A stretch of 12,026 nt of DNA, from positions 1-12,026 of the forward strand of contig JBGPKH010000231.1 in NCBI GenBank assembly GCA_041485845.1, written 5' to 3'. Positions 5,264 through 12,026 of the stretch are shown piece by piece; the first letter of the stretch is position 1; every line of letters starts with the position of its first letter. A model generated the notes under the pieces. It saw only the letters and a list, made by a program, of their open reading frames with translations. It was not told the DNA's origin and did no database searches. The position numbers and the translations under genes are program-made. Origin of the DNA: OMOG01 sp041485845 (GTDB lineage Bacteria; Acidobacteriota; Terriglobia; Bryobacterales; Bryobacteraceae).

Positions 5264-8200
5264 ATGCGATCCCCTCTCATCCTGGCCGCCGCCCTCTTCG
5301 CCTCCGCCGCCTCTGCGGCCACGCCTACCGTCGGCGACGCCACCCCGCAATCGAGCGCCGGCCCCACCGTCATCTTCAGCTTCAATTTCATAGACGCCGC
5401 CGGCTACCAGGATCTCGGTGTCCTCAATGTCCTCATCAACAATTTCCTCGATGCCCGTCAGGCCTGCTACCTCGCCTACAGCCAGCCGCAGAATGTTCTC
5501 TACCTCGTCAACGACGCCGGCGCCGCCATCGACGGCATGCTGCTGAACGGAAGCGGCACGCTCTCCAACAGCCAGTGCTCCATCTCGGGCGCCACCTCTG
5601 CTGTGGTTTCCGCCGGCAAGACCCTGACCCTCACCCTCGGCATCACTTTCAACCCGGTCACCTTCTCCGGCGGCCGTATCCTTTATGTAGCCGCCCGCGA
5701 CGTCGTCGAGAACAACTCCGGCTGGCAGGTCCGCGGCGTTGTCTCCGTCCCCCCGCTGGCCGTGCAGTATCCCACCACGGTCGGCGTGAACCCGCCGCAG
5801 GGCCTCGGCTTGCAGCAGACCTTCAGCGTCACCTGGCGCGACGCCGCCGCTTCCTCGAATTTCACCGCCACCCAACTGCTCATCAATAGCGCGCTCGATG
5901 GGCGCAACGCCTGCTACCTGGGCTTTGACCGGGCCAACCATCTCCTCTACCTGGTGTCCGACGATGGCGCAAAGCTGCTGCCTGCTGTGATTCCGTTCAA
6001 CGGCGTTTCCGCCAGCGCTTTCGGCGGCTCCGGCGCCACTTCCAATTCCCAATGCACCGTCACCGGCCAGGGATCGAGCTACGTCGCGCTCGGCCAGGAC
6101 CTCATCCTCAACATTAATCTTTCCTTCGCCTCTGCCTTTGCCGGCGGCAAGATCGCCTACACCGGCGTCCAGACCGCCACCGCCAACTCGGGCTGGCAGG
6201 CGTCGGGCTTCTACCAAGTGGGAGCGCCGCTCTCCACAACCGCCGTCTATCCCCCCGGCGCCGCGGCCGGCATTCCGTTGAATTCGCGCGCGCACCTGGT
6301 CTTTTCCGCTCCCGTGGACGCGACGTCGCTCGCCGCGGGCGTCACCCTCCAGCAGGGAACGAACAGCGCCGCGGGCGCCGTCTCCGTGGCTGCCGACGGC
6401 GTGAGCGTGGTCTTCCGGCCCCTTTCGCAGCTCATACCCGGGGGCGCTTACACGGTCCGCGTCGACGGAGTCAGGACCACCGGCGGCTCGGCCTTCCCGG
6501 CCTTTTCGAGCAGCTTCACCGCGGGATTCTCCCCCGACCTCGCGCCCGCGCAATTGCTCTCGGCAAGTCCCACGGGCGCCGCCGTTCCGATCAACGCCGT
6601 CATCCAGCTTCAGTACAACAAGCGCATGGACCCGAGCGCCTTTTCGAGCGGGCTGCTGCGCGATCAGACCATCAATCAGGTGGTGCCCGCCACTCTCCAA
6701 CTCAGCGCGGACGGATCCACCGCCACTCTGACGCCGCTCAACCTTCTGGCCGTAGGGCGTCAATACACGATGTTGACCGCGGCCTCCGACATCTTCGGCA
6801 ACCCGGCCTCCGGCAACGTCTTCGCCTTCACTACGGGCTTTTCCGTGGACCGCACCGGGCCCACCATGAGCGCTTCCTTCCCCGCGCAGGGCGATGCCGC
6901 CGTGCCTACTAATGCCAAGCCCATGCTGCGCTTCGACCGCGCGCTCAACCCCGCAACCATTGCCGCGGGACTCCAATTGAAAGCCAACACCCAGACCGTT
7001 GCTTCCACGGCGAATCTCTCTGCCGATGGCCAGACCGTCACTCTCACGCCTTCTGTCCTGCTGAGCGCGAATACGCTCTACACCATGGTGCTGACCTCGG
7101 CCCTGGCCAGTCTCGGAGGCGGCCAGTTGCTGAACCCGGGCGCCGTTTCCTTCGCCACGGGCGCGGGGCCCGATCTCGGCGCATTCGCGCTCACCGCCGT
7201 GAACCCGCCAGCCAACGTCCAGGGCGTAGGCACGAATGCCGCGCTGCGCATCCTCCTCAACAAGCCGGCCAATCCGCTGACCGTATCAGCGTCCACCGTG
7301 TGGCTCTCGTTGAGTGCCGGAGGAGCGCCCGCCATCGCGGGCACGGTGCAGCGCTCCGCCGATGGCGCAACCGTAACCTTCACGCCGGCTCCACCGCTGG
7401 CTCCCAACACCGTCTACTACTCCTTTTTCAAAGGCCTCCAGGATGCGGTGGGCAATAGCTTTACTTTCTCGAGCAGTTTCCGCACCGGCCCCGGTCCCGA
7501 TATCACCGGTCCCACGCTGGTCTTCCTCTCTCCGCCGAATGCCGCGAGCGATGTCCCCATCAACGCGCGGGTGGTTGCGCAATTCAGCGAGCCGCTCGAT
7601 CCCACCAGCATCAACGTCTCCACCGTCGGCCTTTCGCAGGCAGGCACGCCGGTGTCCGGCACGTTGGCGCTGGCCTCCGATAACGCCACCATCGCGTTCC
7701 AGCCGGGCGCTCTGCTGGCCGCCCAGACCGCCTATACGGTCACGCTGACCGGAATCTCGGACACCGCCGGCAACGTCATCCCGGCCGTCCAGGCGACATT
7801 TACCACCGGGTCGACGCCCGACGTAATCAGGCCCACCGTAGTCTCGGTCTCACCGGCCAACGGCGCGGCCGGCGTGGACGTCAACACCCCCATCGCCATC
7901 ACGTTCAGCGAGTCGGTGGCCGGCTCCTCGCTTCCCGCCGCAATTTCGGTGACCTACAGGCCCGCCGCCAACAGCATCGTGACCGCCGCGGGATCGTTCG
8001 CCGTCTTCGGCAACGTGGTGACCTTCACCCCCGTCCTGCCGCTGCCGGGCTCGACATTGATCGCGGTCTCGGTGGCTGGCGTCCAGGATTTCGCGGGCAA
8101 CGCCGCGCCCGGTTCGGCGACGTCGTTCACCACGGCGGCGGTCGCCGATCTGACCCCGCCGGCGGTCACTTCCGTCACGCCAACCGATGGCTCGATCGGC

Positions 8201-11200
8201 CTGTCACCAGTGACCGCCGTGGTGCTGACCTTCTCCAAGCCGCTCAGCCCCGCCACCGTGACTTCATCCACCTTCGCGCTGCTGTGGGGCTCGACCCGGC
8301 TGGGCGCTTCCATTCAGATCTCCTCCGACAGCCGGACCGTGGCCCTCAGCGCATTCTCGCTTCCCGCGCCCGCCACCATCGCGGTCGTGGTGACGGGTGA
8401 CGTCACCGACGTGGCCGGCAATCGCCTCGCCGATTTCAGCAGTCAGTTCACCACCGTGACGCCCGATACCAGCAGCCCGCTGGTAGTCAGCCAGCGGCCG
8501 GCCACCGGCGCTACGGGCGTAGCGCCCGGCACTGCCGTTACCCTGGTGCTCAACAAGCCCATCGATCCTTCCTCGGTGGCTGCGGGACTGCACGTCTCCC
8601 AGAACGGTGTGCTGGTGGCCGGCAACGCCACCGTCATCCAGAACGCGCAAGCCATTCAGTTCGTGCCTGCCGCCCCGCTGGCGGCCGGATCGCTCATCCA
8701 GGTCTTCCTCGATACCTCGGTGCGCGATACCTCCGGCAACCGCGCCACCGCCGCCTGGCTGGGGCAGTTCACGGTGCAAGCGGCTGCTGTGTCCACCCTT
8801 TCGGTAACCCGCTCCACCCCGTCTTTGTACTCCACCACGGTGCCCCTGAACTTCGTGGTCGACGTCGAGTTCAACCTGCCCCTCGATCCCTCCACCGTGC
8901 AAGCCGGCGGCGTCTTTCTCCGCTTGAACGGATCCACCACCAGTCTGACGGCCACGCTCAGCCTGCGCGGGTCCAACGTCATCCGGCTGGTCCCCACGGC
9001 GCCGCTCACACCGAACTCCACTTACTTGATGACCGTCACCAGCGCCATCCGCGGTGCGCAAGGCGAGACCTTCACCGGTAGCGCCTGGCTGTTCACTAGC
9101 GCCCAGGCCGCCGACACCACGCCCCTGATCGTCACGTCGCTCGGACCGCACTTCGGCTCGGCCGGCGTGGGCTCAAACGCCGCCATTCGCATCGGCCTCA
9201 ACAAGCCGGCGGATCCGCTGACCGTGACCCCTGGCGCGGTGCAGATCTCCGCCGCAGGCGTGATGCTCCCCGCTGCCTTTTCCTTCTCCACGGACTACCG
9301 CACGTTATTCGTCACGCCGCAAGCCCTGCTCCCGGATTCCAGCGCCATCCAGGTGAGCCTCGCCGGCGTCGAGGATTGGACCGGCTCCTCCATCACGCTC
9401 AGCGGCCAGTTCATCACCGGCCCATCCCTCGACATTGTTCCGCCCGCGCTCGTGTCCGCCAGCCTCGCCAACGGCGCCACCGGGGTTCCCGTCAACACGG
9501 CGGTCTCCCTGAATTTCAGCGAGCCCGTCGAACCCGCCTCTCTGAACAGCTCGACCTGCTCGTTCACGGATAACGCGTCTTCCAAATCCATCGCCGGAAC
9601 CTTTACGTCCCCGCCCGATCTCCGGCAGGCGACTTTCACGCCGGCCGGCGCGTGGCCCGTGGGACGCAACATCCGCATGAGCTGCTCGCTCCAGGATCTC
9701 GCCGGCAACAGTCTGAGCGGCGTCACCCTGTTCTTCACCACGGCCTTCCAGCCCGATACCACGCCGCCCCAAGTGCTGGCCGCCAGCCCGGCGGCATTCC
9801 TCGCGAGCGTGCCCATCAACAGCCAGGTGCAGGTGCTGTTCAGCGAACCCGTGCAGCCCACCAGCCTGGGCGCGGTGTCGCTCGCGGCGCCCGCCTATTC
9901 CGTGGGGGTCTTCCCTTTCCTGGATGCCGGCGGGCAACTCCTCACGCTGGCCCTGGCGGCGCCCCTGCAAGCCAACACCGCTTACACGCTGGCCATCTCG
10001 GGAGTGAAAGATCTCGCCGGCAATACCATGACCGGCCCGGTGTCGACCTCGTTCACCACGGGCTCCGGCGCCGACTTGGTAGCTCCATCGGAGGTCACCA
10101 GCCCTTCGGCCAGCTCCACCAACCTCGCGACCAACGCGGTCGTGCGCCTGAGCTTCAGCGAGCGCATCAATCCGCTGCCGCTGATGCTCGGCCTGACGAT
10201 CGCCCGGTCCACGGTCCGCGTGCCCGCGACGTTCAACCTTAGCGCGGATGGCAGGATCGCGACGCTCACGCCGATGGCCCCGCTGGCTCCCAATACGACA
10301 TTCACGGCTTCGATTCCCGTGGTGGGCGATCTCGCGGGCAATACCGCGTCGGGCGCGCAGTTCTCGATCTCCTTCACCACCGGCGCCGGAATCGATACCG
10401 TCAGCCCCAGCGTGATCGCCGTCTCACCGCCGAACGGGGCCACGAACGCTCCGGTGAACAGCATCGTCCGGGTGCAACTGAGCGAGTCTGTGGATCCGTC
10501 CACGGTCCCCGGTTCCGTGCAGGTGCTGTCCGGCACGACGCCCGTCGCGGGCACGCTGACCACGTCGGCCGACGGCACGACCCTGACCTTCACGCCGTCC
10601 GCGCCGCTGGCCGTGTTTGCGTCCTACACCGTGCAGGTCGCGGGCCTCGCCGATCGCGTGGGCAATCCGCTCCCGCCGTTTTCCAGCACCTTCACCACGT
10701 CTCCATCGGGAACGCCGGACACCGTGGCGCCGCAGGTGAGCACGGTCTCGCCCGCGAACAACTCCAGCGGCGTCTCGGTGAACACCCAGATCGTTATCAC
10801 GTTCAACGAGGCGGTGAGCCCCGCGAGCGTGGGTCCGGCCACCATCCCGGTCACTACGGCCCTCGTGACTCTCTCCGGAGCTTACACCGTGTCCGGCAAC
10901 GTGGTGACCTTCGTGCCCACTCTGCCGCTGCCTGGAAACGCCACCGTGGCCATCGCCGTTTCCGGCGTCACCGATCTTGCGGGGAACCCTCGCTCCGGCT
11001 TCACTTCGCAATTTGTCACCGCCCCCGGCGTGGACCTCACGCCGCCCGCGATCACCTCGATCGCCCCGGCCAACGGGGCCACCGTCGTGCCGCTATCCAC
11101 TCCAGTGGTGCTGACCTTCTCCAAGCCGCTGAATCCCGCGACTGTGACCTCGGCCAGTTTCGCCCTGTTCAACGGAAGCGCCGCGATCCCCGTGTCGATC

Positions 11201-12026
11201 GTGCGCTCCGCCGACTCCATGTCCGTCACGCTCACCGCGTCGCTGCCCGCCAACGCCAACCTGACGGTCGTGGTGACTCACGATGTGGCCGACCTCGCGG
11301 GCAATCGCCTCGCGGACTTCACCAGCCTGTTCACCACGGCTGCGTTCTCCAGCAACACCGCGCCTGCGGTCATCAGCATGCAGCCTTCCCCCGCATCCAC
11401 CAACGTGCCGGCGTCCACCACCATCACCGTTTTCTTCGACCGCCCCATGGATCCCGCCACCATGCCGAGTGGGGTCTTCGTTTCGCAGAATGGCGTCCTC
11501 GTCGCCGGCTCGCTGCTGATGCCCACCACCAGCTCGGTGCAGTTCATTCCGGCCGCGCCCTTCAGCGCCGGAGCGCAGGTCCAGGTCTTCGTGACCACCG
11601 CGGTTACCGACACCAACGGCACGCCGGTGAATGGCTTCTCGACGTTCCTGTTCATTGCGGGAACGCCCGGGTCGCAGCCGCTCTCGGTCATTCGCACCAG
11701 TGCCGCCGCGCTTCCCTGGGACGCGGTGATCGAAGTGGAGTTCAACGCCGCCCTCGATCCAGCGAGTCTCGCCGGTGTCGAGGTGTCCGCCCCCTCCACG
11801 GTGACGTTGCGCGGCGAACGCACGGTTCGCGTCCGTGGCGTCGGCATCCCGGCGGGCGTAGTGGAACTGCGGCTGAGTGGCCTGATCCGGGCACGCGACG
11901 GCCGCAGTTTTCCCGGCCAATCGTTCTTCTTCCGCATCGGCGCCGAGCGATCCGTCGTCCCATCGGTTGCCGGAATGCAGATCGAACGCGGCACCATCCG
12001 CATCGACTTCACCGCGCCCATCAACC
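5264..12026 (+). CDS. Giant secreted protein: two ACYLAY-type domains plus an array of at least 18 Big_5-like Ig domains (C-terminus beyond window)
   Basis: One frame stays open from ATG 5264 to the window edge, 2254 complete codons. The start is chosen because it opens directly on a signal peptide, MRSPLILAAALFASAASA, cut near residues 18-19. No strong ribosome binding site is present; GGAG at 5241-5244 is 19 nt away. Residues 20-163 and 164-322 are two copies of a domain I have seen in Acidobacteriota secreted proteins, with ACYLAY/ACYLGF, LYLV-D, SNSQC and NSGWQ motifs. Residues 325-2233 are 18 Ig-like domains of the Big_5 type, each with a SPANGA-V-N opening, an FSE/FSKP-DP strand, a TFTP-PL-Y core and a D-AGN motif before FTT. 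A nineteenth begins at 2234. Such proteins are typically extracellular scaffolds or adhesins. No ligand-binding, enzymatic or anchoring domain is visible in this part. Confidence 0.9.
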   Translation, partial: MRSPLILAAALFASAASAATPTVGDATPQSSAGPTVIFSFNFIDAAGYQDLGVLNVLINNFLDARQACYLAYSQPQNVLYLVNDAGAAIDGMLLNGSGTLSNSQCSISGATSAVVSAGKTLTLTLGITFNPVTFSGGRILYVAARDVVENNSGWQVRGVVSVPPLAVQYPTTVGVNPPQGLGLQQTFSVTWRDAAASSNFTATQLLINSALDGRNACYLGFDRANHLLYLVSDDGAKLLPAVIPFNGVSASAFGGSGATSNSQCTVTGQGSSYVALGQDLILNINLSFASAFAGGKIAYTGVQTATANSGWQASGFYQVGAPLSTTAVYPPGAAAGIPLNSRAHLVFSAPVDATSLAAGVTLQQGTNSAAGAVSVAADGVSVVFRPLSQLIPGGAYTVRVDGVRTTGGSAFPAFSSSFTAGFSPDLAPAQLLSASPTGAAVPINAVIQLQYNKRMDPSAFSSGLLRDQTINQVVPATLQLSADGSTATLTPLNLLAVGRQYTMLTAASDIFGNPASGNVFAFTTGFSVDRTGPTMSASFPAQGDAAVPTNAKPMLRFDRALNPATIAAGLQLKANTQTVASTANLSADGQTVTLTPSVLLSANTLYTMVLTSALASLGGGQLLNPGAVSFATGAGPDLGAFALTAVNPPANVQGVGTNAALRILLNKPANPLTVSASTVWLSLSAGGAPAIAGTVQRSADGATVTFTPAPPLAPNTVYYSFFKGLQDAVGNSFTFSSSFRTGPGPDITGPTLVFLSPPNAASDVPINARVVAQFSEPLDPTSINVSTVGLSQAGTPVSGTLALASDNATIAFQPGALLAAQTAYTVTLTGISDTAGNVIPAVQATFTTGSTPDVIRPTVVSVSPANGAAGVDVNTPIAITFSESVAGSSLPAAISVTYRPAANSIVTAAGSFAVFGNVVTFTPVLPLPGSTLIAVSVAGVQDFAGNAAPGSATSFTTAAVADLTPPAVTSVTPTDGSIGLSPVTAVVLTFSKPLSPATVTSSTFALLWGSTRLGASIQISSDSRTVALSAFSLPAPATIAVVVTGDVTDVAGNRLADFSSQFTTVTPDTSSPLVVSQRPATGATGVAPGTAVTLVLNKPIDPSSVAAGLHVSQNGVLVAGNATVIQNAQAIQFVPAAPLAAGSLIQVFLDTSVRDTSGNRATAAWLGQFTVQAAAVSTLSVTRSTPSLYSTTVPLNFVVDVEFNLPLDPSTVQAGGVFLRLNGSTTSLTATLSLRGSNVIRLVPTAPLTPNSTYLMTVTSAIRGAQGETFTGSAWLFTSAQAADTTPLIVTSLGPHFGSAGVGSNAAIRIGLNKPADPLTVTPGAVQISAAGVMLPAAFSFSTDYRTLFVTPQALLPDSSAIQVSLAGVEDWTGSSITLSGQFITGPSLDIVPPALVSASLANGATGVPVNTAVSLNFSEPVEPASLNSSTCSFTDNASSKSIAGTFTSPPDLRQATFTPAGAWPVGRNIRMSCSLQDLAGNSLSGVTLFFTTAFQPDTTPPQVLAASPAAFLASVPINSQVQVLFSEPVQPTSLGAVSLAAPAYSVGVFPFLDAGGQLLTLALAAPLQANTAYTLAISGVKDLAGNTMTGPVSTSFTTGSGADLVAPSEVTSPSASSTNLATNAVVRLSFSERINPLPLMLGLTIARSTVRVPATFNLSADGRIATLTPMAPLAPNTTFTASIPVVGDLAGNTASGAQFSISFTTGAGIDTVSPSVIAVSPPNGATNAPVNSIVRVQLSESVDPSTVPGSVQVLSGTTPVAGTLTTSADGTTLTFTPSAPLAVFASYTVQVAGLADRVGNPLPPFSSTFTTSPSGTPDTVAPQVSTVSPANNSSGVSVNTQIVITFNEAVSPASVGPATIPVTTALVTLSGAYTVSGNVVTFVPTLPLPGNATVAIAVSGVTDLAGNPRSGFTSQFVTAPGVDLTPPAITSIAPANGATVVPLSTPVVLTFSKPLNPATVTSASFALFNGSAAIPVSIVRSADSMSVTLTASLPANANLTVVVTHDVADLAGNRLADFTSLFTTAAFSSNTAPAVISMQPSPASTNVPASTTITVFFDRPMDPATMPSGVFVSQNGVLVAGSLLMPTTSSVQFIPAAPFSAGAQVQVFVTTAVTDTNGTPVNGFSTFLFIAGTPGSQPLSVIRTSAAALPWDAVIEVEFNAALDPASLAGVEVSAPSTVTLRGERTVRVRGVGIPAGVVELRLSGLIRARDGRSFPGQSFFFRIGAERSVVPSVAGMQIERGTIRIDFTAPIN
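5321..6229 (+). repeat. Two tandem ACYLAY-type domains at the N-terminus of the giant protein
   Basis: The copies align through ARQACYLAY / GRNACYLGF, VLYLVNDAG / LLYLVSDDG, LSNSQCSI / TSNSQCTV, LTLTLGITF / LILNINLSF and NNSGWQVRG / ANSGWQASG. Each holds just two cysteines at matching places (68 and 105; 217 and 264), so one disulfide per domain is likely in the oxidising exterior. The function of this domain is unknown to me. It usually sits just after the signal peptide in the proteins where I recall it. Confidence 0.75.
7835..9124 (+). repeat. Higher-order block, copy 1 (Ig domains 6-9)
   Basis: These four domains correspond in order to domains 15-18. Domain 6 shares GNVVTFTPVLPLPG with domain 15. 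Domain 7 shares VLTFSKPL-PATV and VAGNRLADF-S-FTT-type text with domain 16. Domain 8 shares QNGVLVAG with domain 17. Domain 9 shares the LSV-R opening and an EFN-LDP strand with domain 18. A 26-bp identical run occurs at 8219-8244. Confidence 0.7.
10733..11962 (+). repeat. Higher-order block, copy 2 (Ig domains 15-18)
   Basis: This is the partner of the block at 7835-9124, shifted by 962-966 residues. The identical 26-bp run is at 11105-11130 and an identical 18-bp run joins 8009-8026 to 10895-10912. The last domain (18) is shorter than its partner (9), having lost residues in the first half. Confidence 0.7.

Larger units (their letters stand above)
6236..11962 (+). repeat. Array of 18 Big_5-like Ig domains (19th starts at 11963)
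   Basis: Approximate domain starts are 6236, 6542, 6863, 7178, 7514, 7835, 8162, 8480, 8795, 9125, 9446, 9770, 10088, 10409, 10733, 11048, 11366 and 11681. Boundaries are set at the Pro-rich linker (PDTTPP-like) ahead of each V-S-SPANG opening. Domain 11 alone has a cysteine pair (residues 1432 and 1474). Lysine is rare throughout, which suits a neutral-to-acidic secreted rod. Divergence between most neighbours is high, so most duplication is old. Confidence 0.85.

Noticed and set aside
5246..6976. 576-codon minus-strand ORF antisense to the Ig giant, and similar ones at 8264-9151, 9305-9970, 9982-10593 and 11093-11920
   Set aside because: They are Gly/Arg/Glu-rich antisense frames expected from high third-position GC. 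The plus frame holds clear repeated domains throughout.
6236..11962. DNA-level satellite or CRISPR-like array
   Set aside because: The repeats are protein domains of about 105-115 codons with low DNA identity. There are no short direct repeats with unique spacers.

Overview
The window looks like chromosomal DNA from an Acidobacteriota bacterium, most likely of the Bryobacterales/Solibacter type. The reasons are the high G+C content with C/G-ending codons and three family resemblances recalled from memory: an S9 peptidase-like propeller protein with the DWWAWR opening, a small CxxC/CxxxH-headed protein with a Pro/Ala-rich tail, and paired secreted domains carrying an ACYLAY-type motif. The lineage is an inference, since no rRNA or marker gene is present. 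The two largest reading frames run off the window edges.

Layout. Positions 1-1785 (minus) hold the first 595 codons of a protein with an N-terminal zinc-knuckle-like motif and a long low-complexity Pro/Ala-rich body. It is divergent from a plus-strand gene at 1934-3883, and the 148-bp spacer carries the promoter signals. The 1934-3883 gene encodes an exported TolB/PD40 beta-propeller plus S9 prolyl-oligopeptidase-fold protein. Its nucleophile elbow and catalytic-His region are missing, so it is probably a pseudoenzyme. Its 3' end meets a minus-strand toxin-antitoxin pair head-on (toxin 4190-4576, HTH antitoxin 3892-4209, overlapping by 20 bp). A tandem 10-bp repeat sits just upstream of the toxin start.

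Positions 4577-5263 contain no convincing gene. They hold one short ORF behind a very strong Shine-Dalgarno sequence and two related palindromic elements (4896-4934 and 5062-5104). From 5264 to the right edge runs one uninterrupted secreted giant, at least 2254 residues. It has a signal peptide, two ACYLAY-type domains with paired cysteines, and 18 complete Big_5-like Ig domains of about 105-115 residues plus the start of a nineteenth. Domains 6-9 and 15-18 correspond one-to-one in order, so the array grew at least partly by block duplication.

The genes do not form an obvious single pathway. The propeller protein and the Ig giant are both predicted to be exported, the toxin-antitoxin pair looks like an independent accessory module, and the zinc-knuckle protein appears cytoplasmic. 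The most interesting points are the in-frame loss of the S9 active site, the higher-order Ig duplication and the intergenic palindromes.
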